Below are positions 1 through 12,529 of a stretch of 64,000 bases of DNA, in pieces (position 1 is the stretch's first letter; each line of letters begins with the position of its first letter). Below the pieces are notes generated by a model. That model saw nothing but the letters and a program-made list of their open reading frames with translations. It had not been told where the DNA came from and did not search any database. The DNA is from Arctopsyche grandis. Its lineage: Eukaryota; Arthropoda; Insecta; Trichoptera; Hydropsychidae. The translations under genes were made by a program, and so were the position numbers. The stretch is taken from the NCBI RefSeq assembly GCF_051622035.1, contig NC_135365.1:12752001-12816000 (forward strand), in the 5' to 3' direction.

Positions 1-2027
1 CACAGTGGCATTTTAGATTTGAAACCGGCATTCATTCGCACAAATGCTAACTCTAACTTCATACGTCTCTTTTTTTTATGATTATAGAATTATATTATAA
101 AAATAATTTACAAAATACAACGTCATACTATTTAGCATGCTTAGATTTATTAGACAGTAAAAATGTTATCATATCTCAATTTATTGGTTACTCACGAATC
201 ATACATATGTATGTTGCCGACCACTGATCTAAAATAATAAAAAATGGTATAATCGTATCAGACAAATCAGAGAGGCATAAGTGGATGTAATTAATTATAC
301 AAACAAAAAACACATTGAATGAGCTGCTCAAATCAAAAACTATAAACATTTCACATTTACATTCGAATTATTTGTACAAACAACTAAATCATTAAGCTTT
401 GTTTTCATTTGAAGTCATGCTATTTCCATAAAAATGACTGAAATAACAGAGGTGCGCCTGAAATTATGAAGCCAACACGTGATTACATTCGTACATTAAA
501 AAACGATAATAAAACACTCTCGCGAATAACAAATTTTCCAATTTTCACAAGTCAAAAACGAAACACGTAGGAATTTTTCAAAAATGTGTAACACTTCTCA
601 AACAGACCGAAAAACGATTATATTTCGAGCATAATCTTAAACGAAACATTAAGCAAACGTCGCCCAATGGGGATTAGCATGCAAATTCAGTAAATAAATA
701 AATAATAAAATCATTTACAACAAATTGAATACGAGCATGCATTGAATTCATTAATACCGCACATGCTTATTAGCGCGATAGAAATTGACGATGCAAAAAG
801 CCGCCTGAACTTTCACCATCGCTGTATAATGTAATATAAAATAAAAATACACATGTATTTACATACACTAGTACAGTGACGTATGTACATACATACATAC
901 CATAAATATAAATTATAAAAAAATTGAAAGTTAAACGACCGTACGTACATATTAATGGGGTGTGAAGAATAGATGTCCGTGAAATTAGAACATTTTTTAC
1001 AGATATTCGATACATTTTTATGAGTTTTATCCGGAAAATAATTTATAATATATATCAACGCTTGTCTCACCACGTAACATAGCAGACTCGTATTTGTTTC
1101 TGAACATGTACTATGCACATACATATTTAATTATATTCTGGTCGGAAGAAGTCGACTGGTTCATCTACGTTTTAAAAGCAAAGTTAAAAAATAGTGATAG
1201 TGTTTTTTGCAGATACGATAAAACCGTTACGTACCGCGATTCGACTGATATGATGACGTTGAATTAAAAGGTCGTTCGCTCTAACCGCGGTTTGACCAAT
1301 CGACTAGTTAAATACTTAGTATTATTGCAGAAGACTTTCTTTCTACGTGGACTTACATATAATTCTGCCTAATGGAATCAATCAGCAATGTTATCAAAGT
1401 CGACATATTTCATATTTTGACGCAAAATGTCAGTTTTTCCGCCAAAACAGATCATTTGGCCTCTTTATATTTAATGAAATTCTTAATTTTTCGACATTTT
1501 TGTGTTCAAATTAAACGTTTGTATCCAAAGAAGCTTCCAACGACTTTAAGTGTCAAAATAATGACGGGAAAATGGAAAAAATGACGATTTTCTGAAAAGA
1601 ACGCTTCTTCATACAAATGTGGGAGGTTTTGATAAAACGGCGACTTAATTCTCATTAATGAGTCAAAACTTAACTAAAACAATCCAATTAAACTGTAATA
1701 GGTAAATATTGAGCACATATTGAGTAAATATTGAAATATTGTTTTAAATAGTAAACAATCTAAGAAATTAAAAACCCACTTTTCCGAATTTTTCGCCGAG
1801 ATAAATCCATTGATTGTTTAAATCGACGATTTATTTATTATTTAATATTTATTTATTTAAGTTTTCCACTAGGTCCATCGATGTAAATCCGAAATTCACG
1901 CTTCTCGCTGCGGCCTAGTGTACAATGAAACTGTTTTATTGACCAATACACATTATATTATTATCATTACTAAACCTAAAAATCGTATATATGGTACAAT
2001 CCAAGTGTACATTTCGTCCATCCATGG
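1..2027. other. AT-rich non-coding sequence
   Basis: No gene, element termini or structured repeat recognised apart from TACA/TATG simple repeats near 880-900. Confidence 0.5.
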
Positions 2028-2388
2028 ACATACTAGTTTGTTCATACACGAACCAATCTGGTCAGTTATATTGTACACAAAAGAATAAATTGACACGAAC
2101 TAATTTTTTCATGCACATTAATAATATATTAGGCATAATTTTGAGTATTATCAATCGTTTTTCCCATCCTCTTTGTATGTATTCTTACCCTGAATTGCAA
2201 TATTTTTAATATTAGCTCATACGGGAAATATAGCAACGTTGTAATCCGATTTACATAAGATTTCCCATTTCAAATACTTGGCGGTTTATAAGAGTTTTAC
2301 AGCTAAAAGTTTCATGCGACACTTGTTGAGTCCATTTGACTGTTAGCACTTAAACTAAAACCGTTCGTGTATGAACAAACTAGCATGT
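2028..2388. repeat. Inverted-repeat element, GTTCGTGTATGAACAAACTAG arms
   Basis: Left arm 2028-2054 (GACATACTAGTTTGTTCATACACGAACC) and right arm 2361-2388 are inverses with two mismatches. The arms also contain a local TTCATACACGAA-type palindrome. The centre is AT-rich and non-coding. Confidence 0.55.
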
Positions 2389-2603
2389 TCATGAATGAAC
2401 CGGAACGAATACTTAGACTATAACACATACATATATATGTATATAAGAATTGTAAATAGGTTTTTGAGCTCTTTTTCCTATTATGCTGTACATTAATGTT
2501 TAATGCTTTTCTTATTTTTTACCTATATGCGAAAATTCTTAATGGTTTTACTTGAAATAATTATGTTTTTTTATTATCAATCTATGTAATTTAATAAACT
2601 GTC

Positions 2604-2670
2604 AATTTTCGAAATAAAATAAAATAAAAATAAAATAAAATAAAATAAAAATAAAATAAAATAAAATTAA
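2604..2670 (+). repeat. AAAAT pentanucleotide microsatellite
   Basis: About 13 units of AAAAT/AAATA with single-base variants, directly after TTTCGAAATAAAAT. It may be the tail of a retroelement, but no upstream element was recognised. Confidence 0.8.
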
Positions 2671-4621
2671 CATTAGAATAATATAATACTATGATTACTA
2701 ACCAAATAAAATAAAATTGTAAAATAGAAAATGATCAGTATATCAGTAGCTATTAAAATAGATATAAGATGTACATATTGTGAACATAATTTCATAATAA
2801 TAAAAAGCATTTAAAAATCAAAAAAAAATACATATTGTATATATTGTTGAAGATTTTTTTTAAAGGGAGAAAATATTACCCATTTACTTTGGAACAGATT
2901 GTACATGTATGTACATACATATGTACATTTTATGTATGAGCCGTTATATACGAAAGTCCAGTTTTCTTCATTTCGATAAATATTTCGCAAGACATTAAAT
3001 ACAATGTTTTGCGTATATCAATATTTAAAAATACTGATGGCCTGTGATACGTTTATTCTGCATTTCCGAGGCTCTGGACATATCGAATTAAAAAAAGTGA
3101 TAACTACAGATTGGCGCACAGCGTGCTAAATGGGATATTTTCCAGGAAAGAAGGTTCATTACTATTGTCCCTACAAAGCTAGAGAGCAAAACAAAAATCC
3201 AATTTAGCAAGCTGAATGCCGATCTGTAGTGATAACAATTTGTGAATTCAAACAGTAATGTGTAGTATTTTTGAACTGAAAATCGGACTTCAGCTACTTT
3301 CAAACATAACGGCTCATATGCAAAATGTGAAATTTAGGTCAATCTACCAAAAACATTTAAGAATACATGATTTTAATAAATAAATCAAAGATTAATATAC
3401 CAAAGCAGTAAATTTTCATATTAATATATCCGGTGTTATCGTTGACGATATATTATACATATATTATACTTATTAGTATGCAAGAAATTTAACCGAACTG
3501 TATGTTAAAAATAAAAAAAATAAATGAATATCACACATATTTTGAATTATATTAAATGAATTGCTTTATTTACACATTTTATTACTACAATAAATTTGCC
3601 AAACAAAAGACATTTACAAATACAAAATAAATTTAATCTTTTAATGTCTAGTTTTAAAACGTTTCATACCACAGCATCCGCCCTGATTAAGGTTATCTAA
3701 CGATTTCATTTGAAAACGCATCTTTATTCCTTTTACATTCTGCATGAATTACACAACATTTCAACAAACAAAAAGCATTTAGATGTAGCAACAAATGTGC
3801 AACACATGTGACGGGTATTGTATGAGGGGTTTGTCACACTTGCACTAGGCCATTGTTAAAAATACACTCAAAAACAATGGATTCAAATAATTCACCATTT
3901 CACCTTTTATGTCGGCACTTTTAGTTAATCCGCAAACGGACGCTAACTCGACTATACTTCCGGATCAAAAGCGTACAAAATGTCGATCGTCGAAATGGAA
4001 AATGGAAAAACTCTAAACGTTTCGGACAGACCGTGAAAAATATTCAAATTAAATCGTCAAATTCTAGAGATAACACCGACGCGTCTATATTTTTGTAATT
4101 CAAAACCACCGTATACTATTTATAAATAAAAATCTTTACAAAACACTTTTTGTATCGTACAAATAACTGTGACGATGTGTGACGGACAATCATCGAGTAT
4201 TTCGTTTAATTCAAACACGATAATTATAACGAATTTTTCACTTTTCGACCGCACAAACTCATATTCCTTTCTCTTTCGTAATATCAATTTCAATTTTCCA
4301 GAGATACGTGCACAGCGATTTCGTATTTAATTAAATAGAGAATCTTTGCATATTGCCCCGGACATATTGCATTACTTGCAAATTAATCGTAGAATACATA
4401 CATACTAAAATTTTGCAACGATTCCACCTATCGATTACGGAATCGTCGCAATTACGCCGAATATAATTAGCGTATTAAAATTTAACTGTATTAAAATGTA
4501 AAATTATAATCTAAAACATTGATAATTTAAATAAATTTTAATTGCAAACGTTCAAATCGTATAATAGTGTCAGCGATACGAATAAGATGTAATCCAAAAA
4601 AAGCAATTAAAATCTGACAAA
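2671..4621. other. AT-rich non-coding sequence
   Basis: No coding or element signal recognised. Scattered microsatellite words only. Confidence 0.5.
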
Positions 4622-4830
4622 ATGAGTGGGGGGGCGGAAACTCAAACAAACAAGGCTCATCTCCAAAATTTTTGGATTATTAAACGTTTGGATTATTGCG
4701 ATTATTTTTCTACATCGAATAAGCGGAAGCAATTTAAATTTCTATTGGTGACCGAACTGCGCAAAATGGCAAAGTTTCAAACCGATCGGAAGAATGTAAG
4801 AAATAGTGTCAGACCAAAAGGTGAAGTGAA
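4622..4830 (+). CDS. Possible first coding exon of an unidentified gene
   Basis: An ATG in good context (ACAAAATGAG) opens a frame whose K- and R-rich residues (QNFWIIKRLDYCDYF..., LRKMAKFQTDRKN) look protein-like. There are two candidate donors: AAGAAT|GTAAGA near 4795 and GAAG|GTATGT at 4831. Read through without splicing it gives 87 aa. No partner exon or family was recognised. It could also be chance in AT-rich DNA. Confidence 0.25.
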
Positions 4831-4889
4831 GGTATGTAATAAAAGCCTTGTAAACAAAATGTTTAAGCCGTTAAAGTGGCAATGAAAAT

Positions 4890-5662
4890 CTGTTTAAATC
4901 AGTAATCCATTCAAGTTGTTTAAGCAAATAGCATAGAAGCAAGTTTTGTTACAATATTATTTTGATATACGTAGACTATTCTACTAACGTCAAAGTTGCC
5001 TTAGTTTTTTTATGCACTTATAAAGCCATGACATTAGATAAGTATTTAAGCGTTTGATAACACTGTCGTATTTCTAGAACTCATAAAGTCAGTATATGTA
5101 TGTATATTGCTTATCGCATATTTGATTTTTGCAAGTCGTTTATGGATCATGAATAACGATTAAATTGGTCAAAAGTTAAGTTTGATATATAATTTAAATC
5201 AAGAGGCCATACTAATCAATCACTAATGTTTGATAAGATTCATCGTTGACCTATTCGTCTGCACTGACAACCTGATGACAACAGTTTGAATTTTGATTAA
5301 TTCCATACAAATATTTCTTCCTATATCTACCCAATGGTTAGTATTACCAAGCATTGAAAAAATTCAATCATCCTCTTTTCACACTAATCTTACAAACGGG
5401 AGTATTCTAATGGAGGGAAATACACACAAACTGCAAAATTAAATCGACATTAACCATCAAGTATACATTTAATCAACAAAACTTAATATTGAGAGGTTAT
5501 TTTCTGAATTTGAAAGTCATCAAAAGTAGAACCCCCCACCCCCTTCTTAATTTCGCATTTGTACATATGTATTGCGAATGGTAACAGATTGGTTTAACAG
5601 ATGGTATCAATTACTCCTCCTAAGACACTTCACTGCATGCTTATAAAATTACAAATTGATAT
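4890..5662. other. AT-rich non-coding sequence
   Basis: Nothing recognised between the possible exon at 4622 and the MITE at 5663. Confidence 0.5.
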
Positions 5663-5971
5663 ATGAATACCGGAAATAAAAAAGGACCTAAGTGCCATTT
5701 TTTAGATTTTGAGATAAATCGGATTTTGTCAATACATTGTACAACAATTGTACAAACTTGCTTTTAATATACACGATTTTGGGAACTTGAACCATATTTT
5801 AAAACATTATATACATATTATTGGGAACTTAGACCATATTTTAAAACATTTAAAACATTTTATACAAACATGTACATAGCTACACATGTATGTAGAACGT
5901 ATTACTTGCATAAAACCAATTTCATATTTTTTTTTTTGGCACTTAGGTCCTTTTTTATTTCCGCTATTCAT
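5663..5971. mobile_element. MITE with ATGAATA..CGGAAATAAAAAAGG ends
   Basis: Inverted ends of about 35 bp (ATGAATACCGGAAATAAAAAAGGACCTAAGTGCCA and inverse of the sequence at 5937-5971), 309 bp. The centre has a duplicated TTGGGAACTT(G/A)(A/G)ACCATATTTTAAAACATT. Its left half recurs at 17287-17410. Confidence 0.65.
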
Positions 5972-6087
5972 AAATATGTATATATTAGATACATGTATGT
6001 ATGTACACATTATACGTAATTCTAATCTACGTATGACAGTGCCCAATATTGCATTTTTATTTTATGTTTTTGTATACTTACGTACAT

Positions 6088-6290
6088 AGAAGAATGGACG
6101 ATAAATGGTCGAAAGAAGTAGTTGAATGGTACCCGAGAGAATATAAAAGGGTGCAAGAAAGGCTACGGGGAGGTGCGTGGATGAAATCAGAAAAAAATGT
6201 GGAATGAGATGGTTGAAAGTTGCTCAAAACAGTGTTGGAGAGGCCTTAATCCAGCAGTGAATGATAAATGGCTGTAAATGATGATGATGA
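6088..6290 (+). mobile_element. RTE-type LINE 3' end, copy 1
   Basis: Encodes a decayed RMDDKWSKEVVEWYPRE-like C-terminus and ends GGCCTTAATCCAGCAGTGAATGATAAATGGCTGTAAATGATGATGATGA. The same 3' end occurs at 12530-12850 (-), 48597-48882 (-), 51526-51745 (+) and 61700-62110 (+). It belongs to endonuclease/reverse-transcriptase RTE elements common in Lepidoptera. Confidence 0.7.
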
Positions 6291-6344
6291 CATACTATTT
6301 CAAGCTTTTTGAGGGTTGTGTTCAGCGGTATATACATATGTAAA

Positions 6345-6575
6345 TATGATACAGTTAAAGTGTATCTTCTAGTTGTAATATATTTTGGCTATTTGGAATA
6401 TATTCCATCTAACCTGGTACAAGATACTGTTATAGTTGAAGTGTTGTTTGTAATATATGTTGACTAGTTGGAATATTTTCTGTCTAGCCCACGTAAGTTG
6501 ATTCATATGGCGAATTACATTCCAACTGGTCAAAATATATTACAACTGAAAATACAGTTCAACTATAAGTAAGAT
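6345..6575. repeat. Imperfect inverted repeat (TTGTAATATATTTTGACTAGTTGGAAT)
   Basis: Arms 6431-6479 and 6519-6567 are inverses; an additional direct copy of the left arm begins near 6352 and a partial one near 6870. Non-coding, probably a decayed MITE cluster. Confidence 0.45.
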
Positions 6576-7229
6576 AGAGAGATTAGGTTTTCGTAAAAAC
6601 ATCATTCGACTAGTAAATTAAGTTGGAAAGTCACATTTTTCTTTTGAACACATTCTCAGAGTTCTCATAATACATATGTTACTCATTACCTTTATTCATA
6701 ATACCTAGCAAATATTAACGCATTAGTGAATGCTAAAGCATTCGTAAAAACATTGAGCTGTCAAAACTCAACTACTATATTACAAATGGCGGACATTATT
6801 GAAAGTGTATTTGCGTTTTTATTGATATAATTTACTAGTTGAATTGTATTCGAATATGAATGACCTAAAACGCCAGTTGGAATATATCAAAACTGAAAAA
6901 AAACTTCGACTGTAACATATATGTACATAAGTTCACATGTCAATATCTGAACTTGCCACTGTGTTCAGTTGTCGTGTGTTATCTATGCGTTCATGCGATC
7001 AGTTGTCATGGAACCATTCTTAGCTTATGTATATTTTCTTTCCAGTTCTTGTGAAAGAAAATGACAGTTATTTAAATATACATAATCATATATGTGTATT
7101 CAATGATGTGTTTATTTACCTAAACAAATTTTACTGAAAGATTCATCCTATGTATTTGGGTACCGGATTAAATTCAGTAGGCAAACTTCGCATATATCTT
7201 ATATAATTCGTGGCATGTTGTGATTTAGA

Positions 7230-7500
7230 TTTTAGACATGCTCGTGACGCTTTTGCCAGAGCACAAAACACTCCAGGAAAGACGAAGGGGTCGGCGTCCG
7301 TGTCGATGTTGCGAAAAAACGCACAAAGAAAGATTAGGCCACCATTCGGTCGGATTGTTACGACGTTTCCGCTATAGCGAGCTCTGTATAGCAAGCGTGC
7401 ATTGGTCGGTTTTAGCGAGGAATTCGAAGAAAGCGTGAACGCGGCTCGACGCGAGATAAGTTGCGAACTGATAAGAATCGCAATTCAGCGAGAGTGATTT
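7230..7500. promoter_or_regulatory. GC-rich island, unknown function
   Basis: Composition rises sharply. Open frames occur on both strands (7238-7438 plus, 7143-7394 minus) but neither resembles a protein family, which is more like a promoter or enhancer than an exon. Boundaries approximate. Confidence 0.3.
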
Positions 7501-8082
7501 TTTTTCGCTTAACTAAAGATGCATTCTTCAGCCGTGTGTCGAATCTTTAATCGATTTAAATGGAGAATTCTTGTAATTAGCGTGGATAAAAATTTGTACA
7601 AACTGAACCAAAATATCATTTTTCGCTCGATGAATTTCGAACTTGTAATATAAATTATAAAGGACTTGAACGAAGGTCATAATCATCGTAGCAAATCCGG
7701 TGACAATGAGATAAGAGAATGAAGAGCAAATTGATTAAGCACTTGCAGATAATAAACCGAAGCAGTTTTAAACTTTCTCAACTACTCTACCTACTTAAAT
7801 ATTCGAATGTATTAAATATAATAATATAAATGATGCATGTCAAATATTAATTACAACTTTTGTATGGAATATTTTCGATTTTCAAATCGCTAAGTAAAGA
7901 AACAGCGAAAAGTAAAATAGGTAAAAAAGGCCTTCGTGTGAAAACTTCAAAATATTTGTAAATTTTTCAATAAAAAAGTTTGTGAAAAATACAACACAGG
8001 TGAAAACTTCATTCAATCGAAATATAAATAAAATTTCACTCAAAATCTTTGACGAATCATTTTTTTTGTCAATTTTTAATTA

Positions 8083-8478
8083 TCATATGTATATATAAAA
8101 TCGTTATTCTGTGTGTATGTGAATCTGCGATAACGCTCGCCGTACTATAATAGTCGTTTCGATTCAACATACATATGTACGTCACAGCTAAAACACTGCC
8201 AACAAAATGTACGAATTTAGTACGAATATAATAACGAAAGAAAAAACTTCTATATATGTACATATATTGTTTCCTATAGGCTAATAGACAGCGCTAAGTC
8301 TTTGAGCATTTAGCGCCATCTATTGAAATTTATTTAATTAATTATTTTTTCTATTGATGTTTTATATTGTTTATATGTAGGTAGGTAGGTAGTTTTTCCA
8401 TTTCTTTTATTTTTTTTTTATTTAATAACTTAATATGCCAACACCCATGCGATGATATTTCATCGGGTACAACACTAG
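8083..8478 (+). mobile_element. Non-autonomous Helitron-like element, copy 1
   Basis: Starts A|TCATATGTATATATAAAATCG and ends with the imperfect hairpin ACCCATGCGATGATATTTCATCGGGT followed by ACAACACTAG|TT. A 5' TC, a 3' hairpin about 6-11 nt before CTAG, and insertion next to A/T are the Helitron signature. It shares GATAACGCTCGCCGTACTATAATAGTCGTTTCGATT and more with 50718-51191. No Rep/helicase ORF. Confidence 0.6.
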
Positions 8479-9229
8479 TTCAAATTATAATATTGTACTT
8501 TTCATAATCAAGTACAGAATTGCTCGTTTTGTTAAAAGACAAGTCAAAGCGTGTTACAAAGCTAATCCTAGTTGGAATGATGCCTGATATTCCTACATAT
8601 CTACATACAATTGTAGAATCAACACAATCCAACAATAAACAAACTTTTCCGAGAAGTAATCTACTAGATTACTAGAATCAAACCAATAATTTTAAATCTT
8701 GAGAATGTTCAATTTCAATAGAGATTCATTACATAAATGAACCTTTTTCTAGATTGACATCTCAATCATCTTGAGAAAACAACCTTCACAGCTCAAATCT
8801 CATATAATCTTGCCTTGACCCAACGAACTTCTCCACTCTCTGAAGTTAATACACCTACAAAACTATCACACGCAAATTCTTCGATACGTACATATGTATT
8901 ATTACATGTATATGGAACAAAATAAAATCCTACCTTATTCTTGGGTGCAAACTCTTCACGTCATAACGAAAACAACACTCAACTGATTTGCGTCAAACTG
9001 TGTACACAAGCGACTTCACACGCATTACGAAATACACTGTTGACACTGTGGGTAGATCACAAAAAGAAAAAAAAAACAGACGTGAAACACTATGAACGGC
9101 TCTCTTCTGGGCTGATTCAGCCGAATATCCCTAATTGGATTAGCTCAAAGTTGTCGCAGAGAGAAGAAGGGCTTCTGGTGGTTAGACAATGGTGACTCAC
9201 TGGCGTTGTTTCAGTTGATTGGGTGCTGC

Positions 9230-9480
9230 TTCATGCCACCTCTGACCGAGCTGATTGAGCTCCAGGTTCAGGATCTGATCCGGATTAGGAGATTCGTTGG
9301 TTTGTTTACATGTCGTGCACGCGCGCGATGTTGTCCGTAGTGCGGCCGGCGCGCGACAGCTGCCTCACCTGCCCCAACACCTGTTTGCTGACATTCGTTG
9401 CCTCCACCACTTGCCTTTGCTTCCACTCTTGCTACATATCTTTGTGTGTGTGTGTTATGTATTGACTTCCGCTGCTGTCA
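9230..9480. promoter_or_regulatory. GC-rich island with E-box cluster
   Basis: Contains CAGCTG, CACCTG (twice) and CACTTG words within about 60 bp, next to GCGCGCGATG and GGCCGGCGCGC. The E-box density suggests a bHLH-responsive enhancer or a promoter. Not supported by any adjacent gene. Confidence 0.35.
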
Positions 9481-9555
9481 TTTATCAGAAGGTTTCATTC
9501 GTCGGTGCTCAAGAATTACTTGTCTGCACACTACAATCATGGGATATAGTCGTAG

Positions 9556-9916
9556 CCAGAGAAATGTTATATGAATAGAAGTGGCTTCAAGCGTCATATT
9601 GTTGTCAAGTGACGATTGTCCACAGACAATCCTAAATAATTTTAGCATCAGTCGTATTTGATGCTTGGTGCTCGACGTACAGATATTCGATAAAAACTTC
9701 TCTGTTTGTTTATATTACTCGCAAGATGGGCAAGCATCGGTAAAAATTGCACAATGCATTCAAAAACACACAATAAACAATATGGGATACATTTTTATAA
9801 GTAAATTGATCCGATTGTATTCCGTGCGTTGTAGCGTATTTATAGAGACGTACCGCGTAATATTGACAACAATTATTTATTCGTAAGGGCTTTCTATTAT
9901 TATTACATTTCTCTGG
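9556..9916. mobile_element. Complete MITE with CCAGAGAAATGT TIRs and 6-bp TCGTAG duplication
   Basis: The element starts CCAGAGAAATG and ends ACATTTCTCTGG. It is flanked by TCGTAG at 9550-9555 and 9917-9922. The 361-bp interior is non-coding and is found again at 24088-24620 (interrupted) and 26879-27982 (interrupted). Short outer inverted ends plus a 6-bp duplication do not fit hAT (8), Tc1/mariner (TA), piggyBac (TTAA) or Harbinger (3); IS3EU- or Dada-like families would fit, unconfirmed. Confidence 0.75.
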
Positions 9917-10024
9917 TCGTAGCCACTTATTCACACAGATTTTAAATTTAAGATTATTGACTGCCTTTTATGCCCTCGATAGTTCTCCTGTTCTATACTA
10001 ATTAATAGCAAATAATGACTTAAT

Positions 10025-10445
10025 AGTTGACAACAACATATATGCAAGGCCGCCGAGAGTGTGGGTAAGCTGGGGTTTAAGTTCCAGGGCCCAGACTACT
10101 TGAGGGGCCCCGTGTTGGGACGTTCGACTGATCGATATTGATATTTTATATTATTCTACATAAAAATTCATATATATCTTTAATGCTAAATGTGTATTAT
10201 TTTTTATGCGTATTATGTCCATGTGAAATCGTACCTGTTATATCATACTTTCTTATTCGATTATTTCAAAAAATAGCATTTAATATATAGGTATTTTTCT
10301 AATAGTTCTGATAAATTTTTCGAATATTAAAATATATCTATAAGATTTTTTTTGGTTTGTCACAGGGTATGGAATTATTTTTCCAGGCAGGGACGTCATT
10401 TAGAGGTGGATCATGGGGGGGCACTCACCCCCCCCCCCCCTAAAT
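10025..10445. repeat. Tattered DNA-transposon ends
   Basis: GCAAGGCCGCCGAGAGTGTGGG...CCAGGGCCCAGACTACTTGAGGGGCCCCGTG (10045-10115) and CAGGGACGTCATTTAGAGGTGG (10386-10407) look like ends of hAT-type elements. A G run (10415-10421) and a C run (10429-10441) form a potential hairpin. No ORF. Confidence 0.35.
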
Positions 10446-10449
10446 TTAG

Positions 10450-11514
10450 GAATAGTGTGAATTTAGAAAATATTATAAATTTAATGATAAATAAAATACT
10501 ATGGATCTATGAATGCTACTTTTATTTCTTATGTCTTGGGTAGCTTAGTGGCGGGTTTGGTGCATCCGCTCTAAAATCGCCAGACAAACGAACGACAGAT
10601 TAACAGAACGGCAGCTTTAAACGTAATGCTCGTTTTCTCGAATGATAGATTGCGCATCAGATGACGAGTAACCTTTCGATGTGCACAGATGCAATTATTA
10701 AAATGGTCATTATTAAAATTGAGTTGGATCTTTCTGGCGAGTTTAATAAGGCAAGATTCGGAACTTATCGAATCTTGCCTTATATAAATTAATTTGAGTT
10801 TAAGTTAGTACATAAGAATACAAATATAAATTTTCAACTTGATACGTTAAGGGGTGTGAAAAAAACGTGACAACATTTTTGACATTTCTAAGAGGAAAAA
10901 TTCCACTTCCGGTTAATTAAATTAAATTTTTTTTTTCATCGCAATGATACAAGGATTATACTAGAATTTTGTCGTGAAGAGCACGCATGTTTAAAGAGTC
11001 TAAAAAAATTGTGTGAATGAGTCAAAATCTCGAGTTCGAATTTTCGCATGATCACAAAACTTAATACATTGTTACTACGTGCATAGATAAAATAAAGAGA
11101 CAGTCGGTAGAAATTAAGTTAATTGATAGTTTTTTAGTAATAGTTATATTGAGAATTTATATTACTTTGCTAAAATATACATAACTACCCATTTTTCCGT
11201 TCCATTTAGGAGATTGTAATTCTCTTTTTAATTTATTTATTTATTGCCCGTTGTTTCAAATAATCTGTCAATGTTTCATAAAACATTGCTACTTCTTAAA
11301 TCCATCAATTCGTCCTTTTGAAATTGCTTAAAAAGTATACATAATAGACACATTTGAAAACTGGGACTTTTGGGCGTCCCAAAAGCTTCGTTCGGGACAC
11401 TGGAACACAAGGCTTAAAACCAGTGACAATCCGGATTAATCGGGAGCCTGGCAACCCTAGGTAAGAACACACTCAAAAATGCTGCACGGCACGCGCAAGT
11501 TGGCTCAAGGGTGA
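10450..11514. other. Non-coding sequence
   Basis: Contains a local inverted repeat, GGCAAGATTCGGAACTTATCGAATCTTGCC (10749-10778), a 12-bp-stem hairpin. Otherwise nothing recognised. Confidence 0.45.
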
Positions 11515-11740
11515 GAGGCGTATCTTCGGTAATTGGACTATTCGTCACTTTGCCGTGGTTACAAAGACCATTTTTGCCATGAAAATTGCGAATACACAAT
11601 CTTTGGCACTCAAGTTCTCGTTAGTATGATAGTTATTGTTAGTATGATGGTCTTTTCGGCTGCCAGATGTTCAGTTATAGAGATTTTAGTGACTTTGTGA
11701 CGAGTATTTTGTGACCAGTAATCACCGAACCGTATCTTCA
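11515..11740. repeat. Dispersed repeat, copy 1 (mate at 37430-37610)
   Basis: GGTAATTGGACTATTCGTCAC...TTTGCCATGAAAATTGCGAATAC...GGCACTCAAGTTCTCGTTAGTATGAT...TTTTCGGCTGCCAGATGTTC...CACAAAATACTCGTCACAAAG. The inverse of this order is found at 37430-37610. Type not assigned. Confidence 0.6.
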
Positions 11741-11924
11741 TGTCATTATTAATTCGTGCGATTTTATTATTTTGACAAGTTTCTCCTATATTTCTTCAAA
11801 TATGTGAATCATCGTTAATGATTACTGTCAAACATATGTGAAATAAAATATCACCGAAAACGATTCGGTTTGCGAAGGGACACATGCCGCGAACCTCTCT
11901 GTCTTTACCTTTGAGGTGAATGCG

Positions 11925-12130
11925 AAAGGGGATATTTTATCCTTATATTGACATAGGTTTGACAGGGATCGATATCAGTGATTCCCATATTTGAAGAAAT
12001 GTATGAGAAGCTTGTCGAAATAATAAGATCGTACAAATTGATAATGACATGAAGATACGCCTCTCACGGCTGGAGTCCACGTACGCGTCCCGAGTCGCAC
12101 TTTTGGGTGTGTTCATACCTTTATTCATGT
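11925..12130. repeat. Partial copy of the 13.2-kb repeat family
   Basis: Shares GGGGATATTTTATCCTT, GACAGGGATCGAT and CCCATATTTGAAGAAATGTA with the copies at 13225 and 56885. Confidence 0.4.
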
Positions 12131-12529
12131 CAAACATTTTGCCGCGTAATTATTTCGCTAAAGGTCTTTATTTTCATTAGATTCTCATTCGCTTTCTGGA
12201 GCAGAAATGGGGATGGATTTTGATTTTGGATTTTTAGTAGTGTCAATTTTGTATGGGATCGTCTTAACAATTATTATCAGATAAAATCGAAAAACTGCCG
12301 AAAAAAGGCAGAAGACGGTCAATCTAGATTTTATAAATATCCAAATCTTGTCAGATGTTAGACTTGATTGATGAAGATCGATACAAAAAGTCTTTACCTA
12401 TATACAAACATACACACTAGATATATTTATGTACATATATATACTTTTGTTCAAATGTTCAAATACATATTTGCTATCTGAGCAATAGAATTATTGAAAT
12501 ATGCCCTTGTGAGATAAAAATTCAATCAT

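Noticed and set aside
2604-2670. CRISPR-like or structured array
   Set aside because: A simple pentanucleotide microsatellite; CRISPR does not apply to a eukaryotic window.
9297-9578. 93-codon plus-strand frame in the GC island
   Set aside because: Cys/Leu/His-rich chance frame that runs into the MITE at 9556.
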